Shown: positions 53,998 to 61,561 of the stretch, piece by piece
Layout of the letters: each line of letters begins with the position of its first letter
Numbering within the stretch: position 1 is the first letter of the stretch
Assembly (NCBI RefSeq): GCF_011305535.1
Contig: NZ_CP049905.1
Location: forward strand, 4,896,001 to 4,960,000
From: Diaphorobacter sp. HDW4B
GTDB taxonomy: Bacteria; Pseudomonadota; Gammaproteobacteria; Burkholderiales; Burkholderiaceae_C
Length of the DNA: 64,000 nucleotides
Direction of reading: 5' to 3'
Notes under the pieces: generated by a model
Seen by the model: only the letters and a program-made list of their open reading frames with translations
What the model was told of the DNA's origin: nothing
The model's database searches: none
Program-made: the position numbers and the translations under genes

Positions 53998-55065
53998 TCA
54001 GTCTTCGGAGAGGTCGGCGCGCAGTGCGTCGTACTTCTGATTCAGTTCCGTTCGATGCTTGTCATCGCCCACGCTGCTGATCAGCGCGGCAGCCGTGTCC
54101 AATGCATCCACTGTCTTGGCCTTCAGCATGCTGTTGAGCACGTTCTGATATTCCGCTGCGGGCTCAAGCTGCGGCGCGCCCGGTGCGCTGCTTTCCGCGT
54201 AGCCTTGAATCTCGCCGGTCTCCTGATCCGGCTGCTGCTCGCCCGCGTGAAACGCTGCTTCATCTGGCACGATGGTGAATTCGCCGTCGATGGTGTTGGT
54301 TTCCAGATTCTGGTCACGGCCAGACTCCGCCATCGAGTCGAGCGCGGCGGCAGTCTGGAACTCGATGGACAGCGGCAGGTATTTGGCCAGACGGCGGATC
54401 ACGGTCTTGCGACCCATCTCGATGAAGTGCTCTTTCCACACCTTCGATGGGAAGCGGTTCTTCGCATCGGATGCGGCTTGGATGCGTTCCACTTGCAGGC
54501 GGCTCATGAACTCGAAGCAGTGGCCGCCGTCCTTGAGCTTGGCGACGGCGTAGAAGCCGATGACCTCGCCGCGCTCGCCCATGGACGGGGTATGCTCGAG
54601 CTTTTCATCGAGGCCGTAGACTAGAGTGAAGTGGTCGGCTTCGCAGACCTCGTGTGCGGCAATGCTGACGATTTGCCCGCTGCGACGCGCGAGGTCAATC
54701 AGGCCCTTGTAGCCGATGATCACCTGTACGCTGTTGACCCAGCGCTCCACCCCGTTGGCGTCTTTGCGCTTGGTGTTGAACGGCACGAGGTAAGCATGGC
54801 CCAGCACCGTATTGGGCTCAAGACCCATCTGTGCGCACTGGCCGATGGCGCCGACCAGACTGGCAACGTCGCACTTCGCGAGCGCTGGAGTTGTTGTGGC
54901 AGCGATTTGCGCAACCTTTAGCAGGCGTTCGGCGTTGAGGTGTTTGGGCAGCATCTTCGCGATTTCCGCCTTTTTCACGGTCAGCAGATGTGCGATCTGC
55001 TCCTTGGGCTTCATCTGGGCGAGGGGGCGGGCTGCTGCTGGTGCTTGTTGGATGTTTGTGGTCAC
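53998..55065 (-). CDS. recT: RecT-family single-strand annealing protein
   Basis: A 355-residue annealing protein that pairs with the adjacent exonuclease for phage recombination. The RecT core is visible: ALAKCDVASLVGAIGQCAQMGLEPN, YLVPFNTKR, VQVIIGYKGLIDLARRSGQI, and KTVIRRLAKYLPLS. The start is a GTG at 55065 preceded by AAGGAACACCA; there is no ATG near. The C-terminal ~110 residues are a separate, partly acidic region. The operon order is exo, recT, then rdgC. Confidence 0.92.
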   Translation of the reverse strand: MTTNIQQAPAAARPLAQMKPKEQIAHLLTVKKAEIAKMLPKHLNAERLLKVAQIAATTTPALAKCDVASLVGAIGQCAQMGLEPNTVLGHAYLVPFNTKRKDANGVERWVNSVQVIIGYKGLIDLARRSGQIVSIAAHEVCEADHFTLVYGLDEKLEHTPSMGERGEVIGFYAVAKLKDGGHCFEFMSRLQVERIQAASDAKNRFPSKVWKEHFIEMGRKTVIRRLAKYLPLSIEFQTAAALDSMAESGRDQNLETNTIDGEFTIVPDEAAFHAGEQQPDQETGEIQGYAESSAPGAPQLEPAAEYQNVLNSMLKAKTVDALDTAAALISSVGDDKHRTELNQKYDALRADLSED

Positions 55066-55087
55066 TGGTGTTCCTTCAATGTGGAAG

Positions 55088-55792
55088 TCAGGCGGCCAGT
55101 AGTTGGTTCTGCGCGCGCAGGGAGCTCTCGAACTCATCGACCAGTTGGCTGAACTCGACAAGTTCCTTTTCCATCGTGGCGATGTACTCGTCGTTGCGCG
55201 GCACGCGCCAGCGGCAAAGCTCGCGGCCGATTGGGGCGAGGGCGGGGCAGTAGATGCAGAAGTCCCACCAGGTGCGGCCGGTGATCCACATGCCGCCCTG
55301 CAACTGATCGAAGAAGTCGCTGATGTCGTTGAGAATCAGTGTGTCGCGCAGTCGCTCAGGGCTCACCAAGCACTTGTATTCCGCGCCGCCGTCTGCGCCG
55401 ACCAGTCCGTCGGCACTCGCCCCAAACACTGCATCTGGCGTTGTGACGAAGCCGCAGGTGTCCACCGTGACTTGTGCATGCTGCTCGTGCGCAGCGCGTG
55501 CCATTGGCTCCAGCTCGTGCCCGCGTTTCATCTGCCATGTTTCAAAGCCTTCATCCAGCGGCTCGCCGCTGATGCGCTCGATGGCGAGACGGAATGCGTA
55601 GTTCTTCGCCGCTTCGGTCGGTTTGCCCTTGTTGGGTCCGGACTTGAGCTTTTCGCGCGCCACGGAGAACATGCTGGCGGTGATCACGCCAGCGCGCGCC
55701 AGCTTCCACTCATCTGTTCCTTGGGCGCTGTAGTGGACGATGAATGCGGGCGCGTTGAGAGCCGCGCTCTCGGGTTTTGTCAGTGCGTTCAT
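55088..55792 (-). CDS. YqaJ-type phage exonuclease (lambda Exo-like)
   Basis: A 234-residue nuclease of the YqaJ/lambda exonuclease fold. It begins with QGTDEWKLARAGVITASMFSV and has the catalytic DAVFGASADGLVGADGGAEYKCLVSPERL (Asp and Glu-x-Lys metal site). It degrades one strand of dsDNA ends to feed RecT. Its stop lies 22 bp before the recT GTG. Small genes of the same operon lie upstream. Confidence 0.92.
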   Translation of the reverse strand: MNALTKPESAALNAPAFIVHYSAQGTDEWKLARAGVITASMFSVAREKLKSGPNKGKPTEAAKNYAFRLAIERISGEPLDEGFETWQMKRGHELEPMARAAHEQHAQVTVDTCGFVTTPDAVFGASADGLVGADGGAEYKCLVSPERLRDTLILNDISDFFDQLQGGMWITGRTWWDFCIYCPALAPIGRELCRWRVPRNDEYIATMEKELVEFSQLVDEFESSLRAQNQLLAA

Positions 55793-55802
55793 GTGCGTTC
55801 TT

Positions 55803-55931
55803 TCAAACAAAGGGATGCAGCCAGCCGACATAGATGCCAGCGGCCATGACTGCGGCAGTGCCGCCGGTGAAAAGCAAAACGCCCACGTAGAGGAGGGCGC
55901 TTTGGGGGATGGTGAGTTGGGTGTCGTTCAT
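55803..55931 (-). CDS. Small membrane protein (42 residues)
   Basis: The frame encodes MNDTQLTIPQSALLYVGVLL and a second hydrophobic run FTGGTAAVMAAGIYVGWLH. It has one or two short membrane helices. Its ATG overlaps the stop of the 55928 gene (ATGA), and the exonuclease gene begins 11 bp after its stop. Overlap and position support translation. Function unknown. Confidence 0.55.
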   Translation of the reverse strand: MNDTQLTIPQSALLYVGVLLFTGGTAAVMAAGIYVGWLHPFV

Positions 55932-56149
55932 GGCAGCACCCGCAAGCAGCGCATGGTCACGTCATCGATCCACTCGGGTTCGTGACCCTTGGGACACGCG
56001 CGCTTCGCAGACCACTGGCGCATCTGCTGGTGCTGCTCGGCCTCGGTGGGCTTCTTCTGATCCGCCTTGGCGTTCATGTGCTGCGACAGCGCCATCGCGC
56101 AGCAGAGCACGGCGATGATCAGGATGGGTTCAACCAGCTTGTTGAGCAT
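55928..56149 (-). CDS. Small membrane-anchored prophage protein
   Basis: A 73-residue protein with an N-terminal hydrophobic segment (VEPILIIAVLCCAMALSQ) and a charged tail containing KRACPKGHEPEWIDD and a last Cys (MRCLRVLP), possibly a Cys/His metal site. It overlaps the genes on both sides (4 bp and ~20 bp), typical of packed phage operons. Function unknown. Confidence 0.55.
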   Translation of the reverse strand: MLNKLVEPILIIAVLCCAMALSQHMNAKADQKKPTEAEQHQQMRQWSAKRACPKGHEPEWIDDVTMRCLRVLP

Positions 56150-56300
56150 GCTGCATCTCCTTCATGTGATCCGCGAGCGTGGCGCGCAGGTTGAGAGTGC
56201 TGCTCTCGATGTCGATGGCATTGCCGTTCTGCAGGCAGATGTACGTCGCGCCCATCGATTCGAGCCAATCGAGGATTTCGGCGTCAGAAGGTATAGTCAC
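56130..56300 (-). CDS. Small prophage protein (56 residues)
   Basis: From a GTG at 56300 the frame encodes VTIPSDAEILDWLESMGATY, then a Leu-rich helix ending NLRATLADHMKEMQHAQQAG. GGGAGG lies only two bases before the GTG, close for a Shine-Dalgarno, so initiation may depend on coupling with the overlapping upstream gene. It overlaps the 55928 gene at its end. Function unknown. Confidence 0.5.
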   Translation of the reverse strand: MTIPSDAEILDWLESMGATYICLQNGNAIDIESSTLNLRATLADHMKEMQHAQQAG

Positions 56301-56457
56301 GACCTCCCGCTCGAATCTGTCGGTCGAGAGCGCGGTCTTGGCGGGCCTGCTCGCGGCGCTGCTGGTACTCGATGTCTGCTTGCTGGCGGGCCAGCTCCTG
56401 GTCGTCGGCGGATTGCTTGCGCAGGGCTTCCTGCATGTCGGGATGCATGGTGTCCAT
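56284..56457 (-). CDS. Small Gln/Arg-rich prophage protein (57 residues)
   Basis: It starts MDTMHPDMQEALRKQSADDQ and continues as a highly charged coiled helix (ELARQQADIEYQQRREQARQ). TGGAG precedes the ATG by 7 bases. It overlaps the next gene by 17 bp. The gene starts immediately after a hairpin with a T-rich tail (56470-56497). Function unknown. Confidence 0.55.
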   Translation of the reverse strand: MDTMHPDMQEALRKQSADDQELARQQADIEYQQRREQARQDRALDRQIRAGGRDYTF

Positions 56458-56469
56458 GGATGGGCTCCA

Positions 56470-56497
56470 GAAAAGAGAAAGCCCGCGAGAGCGGGCT
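56470..56497 (-). terminator. Hairpin with T-rich tail directly before the 56457 gene
   Basis: Stem AGCCCGC (56480-56486) / GCGGGCT (56491-56497), loop GAGA. On the minus strand TTTCTCTTTT follows and runs into the Shine-Dalgarno of the next gene. Confidence 0.65.
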
Positions 56498-56550
56498 ATT
56501 GAATGACGTCGCCGGTTTTGGGCGGACGAAGGCGCACTCGAGGTGGCTGA

Positions 56551-56579
56551 AAAAGAAACGCCCGCGTTAGGGCGGGCGT
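56551..56579 (-). terminator. Second leftward hairpin with T-run
   Basis: An 8-bp stem ACGCCCGC (56558-56565) / GCGGGCGT (56572-56579). On the minus strand TTCTTTTTC follows. With the one at 56470 it forms a tandem pair at the head of the small-gene operon. Confidence 0.7.
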
Positions 56580-57067
56580 CGATGGTGTAGAGAACCGCTA
56601 CTCGAGAAGAGTGTGTCGAGGGAAGTTTAAGAGAGGGAGGGAGGAGATGCCCTCGACGCGGTTGAAAACTGAAGTTCGAATATTTATATCATCAAAAATC
56701 AGAATAGGCAGTATCTATTGCTAAGTGATTCGAATGAAATTGCGGTGAAAAGTTCCCAAACGAATCAATGCTGCAACCTCTTGGATCAGAAAGAAACAAT
56801 CCGTTGAGATTTGCTGCTAGTATTCCCCTAAAAGAGAGGGAGGGAGGGGAGGCCCTCCAGATACTGAAAAGTGTTGAGCTTCCACCGGCTGCGGGTTGAC
56901 GGGCCCTCTGCAAGTCCCGGCCACGGGATGTTCTGAAAATGAAGATGGCTGCTGTGTTCGCCCCAGCTTTCCCCAACATCTCACGAGAGAGTTTGGACTT
57001 TCACCTTTTGCGGGTGGGCAAGTACCCGTCACACCATCACAGATAGGGGCCGGTGCTGATCTCCGGC
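56580..57067. other. Non-coding, partly AT-rich prophage control region
   Basis: About 490 bp with no supported gene. It has two G-rich direct repeats (GAGAGGGAGGGAGG at about 56629-56654 and 56832-56856, each followed by GCCCTC). An AT-rich core (56680-56830) could hold leftward promoters. I looked for a CI-like repressor gene on both strands and saw none. Confidence 0.4.
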
Positions 57068-57115
57068 TCAGGGGTGAGCGCTGTTTTTCATGGCAGCCGC
57101 GTAGTTGCGGCCTAT

Positions 57116-57942
57116 GGCCTGTTCACCTAAATAGTTGAGTGCATGTCAGAGCAGCGAGAATCGCTCGCCTGCATGCACATCACCCGCTCTCAGTTCAAAC
57201 GTATCCGTCACCTGCTGCCCAAGCCTCGCGGCAGCAAGTTGATCAGCCACTACAGGTTCCTCAACGCGTTGGCCTACATGGCCAGCAACGGGTGCAAATG
57301 GCGAGCCTTGCCACGCAGATTCGGGCCCTGGCACACCGTGTACATGCGGCTGTATCGCTGGGCCCATAGCGGCGTACTTGCCGAAGTTCTTAACCATCTG
57401 CAGCAACAGGCACTTAGCCAGTGGGCTGTTCAAGCGTTGAGCCTGGACTCCACCATCGTCAAAGTTCACCCTGATGGCTGCGGGGCTCAGAAAAAAACGG
57501 ACCACAAGCCATAGGCAAGAGTCGAGGTGGATGGAGCTGCAAGATTCACATGGTCGCAGCCAGTTGCAAGGATGCATTGATCTGGAGTTTGACGCCCGGA
57601 CAAGCCGGAGACAGCCCGGAAGGCCGCAAACTCGTCGAGGCGATTGACGCGCAAGATTCAGCTGTGTATTTGCTCATGGACAGCGCCTATGACAGCGATG
57701 ACTTGCGTGCAGCAGCTGAGGATCGAAACCTTATCCCGGTTGTCCCTGCGCATCCACGACGCAAGAATCCCTCGCCACTAGATAAGCAAAAATATCGCCA
57801 ACGCAATGAAGTTGAACGGTTATTTCGGCGGATCAAGGCCTATCGGCGAGTTTTTACCCGCTACGACAAGTTGGATGCAATGTATGCCGCGTTTGTCTCG
57901 CTGGCTTTGATCTTTGAGTTGCTTCGGTAACGTGAACAGGCC
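57116..57942 (+). mobile_element. IS5-family (IS427-type) insertion sequence (~827 bp)
   Basis: Inverted repeats GGCCTGTTCAC (57116-57126) and GTGAACAGGCC (57932-57942). CTA stands on both sides, fitting a 3-bp TNA target duplication. The exact left border is uncertain by one base. Two overlapping transposase frames fill it. Confidence 0.85.
57143..57930 (+). CDS. IS427-type transposase in two frames (A7 shift site)
   Basis: The first frame (57143-57514) encodes the N-terminal half (SQFKRIRHLLPKPRGSKLISHYRFLNALAYMASNGCKWRALP, first Asp in LSLDSTIVKVHPDG). The second, -1 frame (through 57930) encodes KNGPQAIGKSRGGWSCKIHM, LMDSAYDSDDLR and NEVERLFRRIKAYRRVFTRYDKL. The frames meet at seven A (57491-57497). 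Related elements make a full transposase by programmed -1 frameshifting, which is likely here; otherwise it is a simple frameshift. Confidence 0.85.
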
Positions 57943-58165
57943 CTAGCAGCAGGGCACGAACGGCATTCAGGGTGTCTGTTTTCAGGGCGAGAGGGTCCAG
58001 CTGCACCGATATCACTGTTGAGCAATGAGGGCAGGTGTACGCAATGCATTTCAGCGATTGGCCGCCCGGGTCTTTGCCCATGATTTGCTTCAGCTTCACA
58101 TCCGTCATGTCCTGCTCGCATTTGAGACATTTGTTCATGCTCGCCCTCCATCAGGTTACTAGTTG

Positions 58166-58179
58166 TGTCGGAAGCGACA
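58166..58179. promoter_or_regulatory. 14-bp palindrome in the divergent prophage control region
   Basis: TGTCGGAAGCGACA has 5-bp arms TGTCG/CGACA around GAAG. It lies 28 bp upstream of the leftward zinc-ribbon gene and ~130 bp upstream of the first rightward gene. It is a plausible operator of the prophage switch. Confidence 0.4.
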
Positions 58180-58309
58180 TGGTAGCCCACGGCAGGGCGG
58201 GCACCCCTACACATCACGCGCCGCCTTTCAGTGCGCGCACACGGCGCGCCAACGCATGTCGCGCAGCGCCACCCACATTGACTTCCTCCACTGATTGAAC
58301 GAGGGATAC

Positions 58310-58594
58310 ATGAACGATCACAACAACCAATTGCCGAACTTCGCTCGCGGACGCAATGACGCATTGACCGAAACCGATCTCCGGGCCAAGACGCCGAAAT
58401 TCATCGTAGATGTCATCGACGCCGAGCTCGCACATCGCGTCCGCACAACGGATCCGAAGGCGAGTCGCAACAGCATCATCAACGAGATTCTTTTGGCATG
58501 GGCAAATGAACAGTGGCATAGGGCGACTATGACCTTGAAGATTGCTCCGATCAATCCGTACACGATGGATTCGGCCGAAGGGGATCAGGCATGA
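58310..58594 (+). CDS. Small prophage protein, possibly a ribbon-helix-helix regulator
   Basis: A 94-residue protein, first of the rightward early operon, with GAGGGATAC before its ATG. The segment PKFIVDVIDAELAHRVRT followed by SRNSIINEILLAWANEQ resembles a strand-helix-helix (Arc/MetJ-like) DNA-binding unit. Position and size suit a Cro-like regulator. The family is not certain. Confidence 0.6.
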   Translation: MNDHNNQLPNFARGRNDALTETDLRAKTPKFIVDVIDAELAHRVRTTDPKASRNSIINEILLAWANEQWHRATMTLKIAPINPYTMDSAEGDQA

Positions 58595-58944
58595 GCATCC
58601 CATTCATCACCCGAACCAAGATGGCTCGCAAGCTCGGCGCAGAAGCCGCCCAGCGCGCCGAGGACAAAGCCAACAGCGATATGCCTGGCTTCTCCGAGCG
58701 TGCGCTCGAGCACATTCAGAAAGAGATGCTGGCTGCTGGCCGCGATGCGCGCGTGCGTGGCGAAGACTTGGTCAACAGCGCCAAGTTCGCAGGCATCCGT
58801 CCAGCAGAAGATCGCGCCTTCGGCCCGGTGTTTCAGAAGGCCATCCGCGAAGGATTGATCGAGCCCGTGGGGTTCGCGCCGCGCACGAAAGGCCATGGCA
58901 CGTCCGGCGGGCGTGTGTATGGCTGGGGGAGGGCGCTGGCGTGA
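58591..58944 (+). CDS. Prophage protein with winged-helix-like C-terminal half
   Basis: A 117-residue protein overlapping its neighbours by ATGA and GTGA. The N-terminal half is helical (MARKLGAEAAQRAEDKANSD). The C-terminal part (RAFGPVFQKAIREGLIEPVG then GHGTSGGRVYGWGRA) looks like a small winged helix. It lies between a possible regulator and the replication gene, and may be a replication accessory. I do not recognise a named family. Confidence 0.6.
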   Translation: MSIPFITRTKMARKLGAEAAQRAEDKANSDMPGFSERALEHIQKEMLAAGRDARVRGEDLVNSAKFAGIRPAEDRAFGPVFQKAIREGLIEPVGFAPRTKGHGTSGGRVYGWGRALA

Positions 58945-59831
58945 ACGCACCACTTCCATGGTTCCGTGCCTACACGGAGATGATTGATGACGAAAAGCTG
59001 CGCCTTCTTGCGTTTGAAGATCGCTGGCACTTTGTTGCCTTGCTGTGCCTTAAGGGGCAGGGCGTGCTGGAAGATGCTGGACCTCTCCTGATGCGCAAGG
59101 TCGCCGTCAAGATGGGTCTGGACACCCGCACGCTTGAAGACGTGATCCGCCGCTTGGCAGAGGTGGGTTTGGTGGATCAAAACACCATGCAACCGCTGAA
59201 CTGGGACACCCGCCAGATGCGCAGTGACACCGACCCTACCGCCGCCGAGCGCAAGCGTCGCCAGCGTGCAAAAGCCAAGACTGGCGCGGGTTCCAGCGAT
59301 GTCACGGACGAGTCACGCGTGACTGGTCACGATGTCACGCGTACAGATATAGATATAGATACAGATAAAGATAAAGAAGAAGTAGTTGAAGAACTAGTAG
59401 TTGTAGGTGGTGGTCACGCTGCCGATGACGCTACGCCTGCGGCTTCGCCAAAGCAATCCGGAAGGCCCAAAGCCAAAACTGCGACACGTTTGCCAGGCGG
59501 CTGGGTGCTGCCGAAGGCGTGGGGCGATTGGGCGCTGCAAGACCGCTCCGACCTGACCGCTGACGACGTGCGCAAGGAAGCTGAGGTGTTCGCCGATTAC
59601 TGGCACGCAAAGGCTGGAGCCGATGCCAAGAAGCTCGATTGGCAGGCCACCTGGCGCAACTGGGTGCGCCGCTGCGATGGTCCGAAACCGCTGGCGCGCA
59701 CAGCGTTCGGTGGTGGTGCTCAGGTCAACAAGCAGGAGGCGCTCGAGCAGCGCAATCGCGCAGTCGCAGCCGCATGGGTTCCACCCGAGATGCGCGCCGC
59801 CCAATCGTCCAATCGAACCGGGAGCTATTGA
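58941..59831 (+). CDS. Phage replication protein, O-like
   Basis: A 296-residue protein. The N-terminal ~90 residues (PWFRAYTEMIDDEKLRLLAFEDRWHFVALLCLKGQGVLED) match phage replisome-organiser N-terminal domains. A low-complexity linker (DIDIDTDKDKEEVVEELVVVGGG) follows. The C-terminal FADYWHAKAGADAKKLDWQATWRNWVRR motif is typical of O/DnaT-like proteins that load helicase. The start is a GTG overlapping the previous stop. The linker DNA holds an iteron array and AT-rich stretch that looks like the phage origin. No helicase gene (P/DnaB/DnaC) follows. Confidence 0.8.
   Translation: MNAPLPWFRAYTEMIDDEKLRLLAFEDRWHFVALLCLKGQGVLEDAGPLLMRKVAVKMGLDTRTLEDVIRRLAEVGLVDQNTMQPLNWDTRQMRSDTDPTAAERKRRQRAKAKTGAGSSDVTDESRVTGHDVTRTDIDIDTDKDKEEVVEELVVVGGGHAADDATPAASPKQSGRPKAKTATRLPGGWVLPKAWGDWALQDRSDLTADDVRKEAEVFADYWHAKAGADAKKLDWQATWRNWVRRCDGPKPLARTAFGGGAQVNKQEALEQRNRAVAAAWVPPEMRAAQSSNRTGSY
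59301..59400 (+). other. Candidate phage replication origin inside the O-like gene
   Basis: GTCACG occurs at 59301, 59312, 59326 and 59334, with an inverted CGTGAC at 59318. A strongly A/T-rich, purine-biased tract (about 59341-59400) follows directly. Iterons beside an AT-rich region within the initiator gene is the lambda ori layout. Confidence 0.55.
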
Positions 59832-60499
59832 TGCAGCAGCAGGAGTTTCAACCGTTCCGCAACCTGGTGACGGATGTGATGGCGTACTACGGCAAGGACA
59901 CCAGCAACTTCGTGCTCGACATCTGGTGGAACGCGTGCAGGTCGTTTGAACTGGAGCAGATCGTCACAGCGATGCAGAAGCACTGCGCCGATCCTGAGCG
60001 CGGCCAGTTCGCGCCGAAGGTGGCCGACATTGCCCGAGCACTGACCGGCACGACGACAGAGCGCGCAGCCTTGGCTTGGGGCAAGGTGCATGAAGCGATG
60101 TCTGCTGTCGGCGCATACACCGATGTTGTGTTCGATGACCCGGCTATTCACGCGGTACTCGAAGATCTGGGTGGTTGGCCGAAGGTGTGCCGTACCGAAA
60201 TCGAGGAGCTGAGCTACCTGCAGCATCGCTTCTGCGAAGGGCACAAGGCGTACACGGCACGCGGCAATTTCGAGTTTCCGCGCCGCCTGATGGGTGATCG
60301 CAGCCCGGATCATGAGTACACGTCGCGCGGCATTCAGGCTCCACGCCCCGCGTTGATTGGTAATGTTGCAAAGGCCAAGCAGGTGTACTTGGCGGGCAAT
60401 GTCGCGGGCAAGACAGTCATCACGTACCAGGCACTGCAGGCCATCGAGTCGGCACCGCGTGCCCTGTTGCCTGCTGAGCAGGAGGCGCGCGCCGCATGA
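59831..60499 (+). CDS. Prophage hypothetical protein next to the replication gene
   Basis: A 222-residue protein starting at the ATG that overlaps the previous stop (TGATG). It begins FQPFRNLVTDVMAYYGKD and has FELEQIVTAMQKHCADPERGQFAPKVADIARAL, resembling the conserved protein that follows O-like genes in many Burkholderiales phages (possibly DUF6475; recalled, not verified). A replication role such as helicase loading is possible by position. Its end overlaps the next start. Confidence 0.65.
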   Translation: MQQQEFQPFRNLVTDVMAYYGKDTSNFVLDIWWNACRSFELEQIVTAMQKHCADPERGQFAPKVADIARALTGTTTERAALAWGKVHEAMSAVGAYTDVVFDDPAIHAVLEDLGGWPKVCRTEIEELSYLQHRFCEGHKAYTARGNFEFPRRLMGDRSPDHEYTSRGIQAPRPALIGNVAKAKQVYLAGNVAGKTVITYQALQAIESAPRALLPAEQEARAA

Positions 60500-61032
60500 A
60501 AACCATAGACGAAATCAAAGGCCGCTGCGTCATCACCGAAGACGGTCATTGGCTCTGGAAGGGCGCGATTCGTCCCGATGGTCGCGCCCACATCTACGCC
60601 CCGGACTTCACGCGTCGCGATGGCGCATTGAGCACACAAAGCGGCCCGCGTGCTGTTTGGCATTGCGCCAACCAGAAGCCCGTGCCCTCAGGTTGGCGCG
60701 TGTTCGGCAATTGCGATGAGCCGACATGCTGCAACCCGAACCACATCCTGCTCATGAGCGAGAAGGATTTTGGTAAGCGCCAGCAACGCGCCGGAACGCT
60801 CAAAGGACAGACGGCTCGAATCCTCGCGAATCGAGCGATTGGCCGCCAGCGCGCAGTGCTGACGCCTGAGCAGGTGCTGTATGTGCAAACGAGCCCGAAG
60901 CTTGGCATCGATTTGGCGGCGGAGTTGAACGTCAGCAAATCGGCAATCAGCAAGTACCGCCGCGGCGAGTTCGTATGCGTTCGCGCTGCCGGTGGCATGT
61001 TCTCCGGCCTGATGGGAGGCGCGCGTGGCTGA
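60496..61032 (+). CDS. HNH-like prophage protein with HTH
   Basis: A 178-residue protein. Residues ~10-95 look like an HNH-type zinc domain (GHWLWKGAIRPDGRAHIYAP, then WRVFGNCDEPTCCNPNHILLM with a CxxxxCCxPxH pattern). Residues ~115-165 form an HTH (LTPEQVLYVQTSPKLGIDLAAELNVSKSAISKYRRG). Such phage proteins may bind or nick DNA; the function is unproven. It overlaps the genes on both sides. Confidence 0.65.
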   Translation: MKTIDEIKGRCVITEDGHWLWKGAIRPDGRAHIYAPDFTRRDGALSTQSGPRAVWHCANQKPVPSGWRVFGNCDEPTCCNPNHILLMSEKDFGKRQQRAGTLKGQTARILANRAIGRQRAVLTPEQVLYVQTSPKLGIDLAAELNVSKSAISKYRRGEFVCVRAAGGMFSGLMGGARG

Positions 61033-61220
61033 TGGACGAATTCGAAACACAGGTCGAGCACTTGCGCGCGCTGGCGATGACGCCGGGGTGGTGGCGGTAC
61101 GCGCAGGCGAGGGCGCTGGAGCTGGATGCGCAGACGGAGTTTGCAGGGATTCGGGCGACGATCAAGGACCGGCTCAAGGCCGCGGGGTTTCGGCCTGCGC
61201 CGGAGGAACTGCGCGGGTGA
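61032..61220 (+). CDS. Small prophage protein (62 residues)
   Basis: A helical protein (MDEFETQVEHLRALAMTPGW, then RYAQARALELDAQTEFAGIR). The ATG overlaps the previous stop (TGATG) and its stop overlaps the rusA GTG. Coding is supported by these overlaps and by codon bias. Function unknown. Confidence 0.65.
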   Translation: MDEFETQVEHLRALAMTPGWWRYAQARALELDAQTEFAGIRATIKDRLKAAGFRPAPEELRG

Positions 61221-61561
61221 TCACGTTGACTCTCCCGTGGCCGCCGAAGGAGCTTTCGCCCAATGCTCGCCTGCACTGGGCACAGTTGGCCAAGGCCAAG
61301 AAGGCGTATCGCGCTGCCTGCGGCTGGACCGCGAAGGAGCAGGGCGCGCGCCGGATCGAGGCGGGCAAGTTGAACCTGTCGCTGGTGTTCTATCCGCCAA
61401 GCCGCCGCGCATTTGACATCGATAACTGTCTCGCCCGCATGAAGTCCGGCCTCGACGGTCTCGCAGACGTGCTGGGTGTGGATGACAAGCATTGGACGCT
61501 GCAGATTGCGCGGTCCAGCGAGATCGGTGGGTTTGTGCGTGTGGAGGTGTCGCATGCCTGA
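61217..61561 (+). CDS. rusA: RusA-type Holliday junction resolvase
   Basis: A 114-residue endonuclease that resolves Holliday junctions. It begins ITLTLPWPPKELSPNARLHW, the usual RusA opening. The metal-binding segment FDIDNCLARMKSGLDGLADVLGVDD holds the conserved aspartates. The start is a GTG in GTGA overlap with the previous gene. Along with NinB it forms the recombination set of the rightward operon. Confidence 0.92.
   Translation: MITLTLPWPPKELSPNARLHWAQLAKAKKAYRAACGWTAKEQGARRIEAGKLNLSLVFYPPSRRAFDIDNCLARMKSGLDGLADVLGVDDKHWTLQIARSSEIGGFVRVEVSHA

Larger units (their letters stand above)
57068..58138 (-). pseudogene. Zinc-ribbon prophage protein split by an IS5/IS427-type element
   Basis: The N-terminal part (58138 to 57946) encodes MNKCLKCEQDM and a second pair TCPHCSTV, two CxxC motifs of a zinc ribbon. 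Removing the IS and one CTA copy gives a frame that continues GRNYAAAMKNSAHP to a stop at 57068, 79 residues in total. It is the first leftward gene from the divergent control region, a position used for early regulators in lambdoid phages. The insertion removes the last ~16 residues. Confidence 0.7.

Noticed and set aside
51056-56949. 15-mer GAAAATGAAGATGGC present at 51056 and 56935
   Set aside because: Too short to call a repeat family or att site; it could be a remnant of a lost element, but nothing else around the copies matches.
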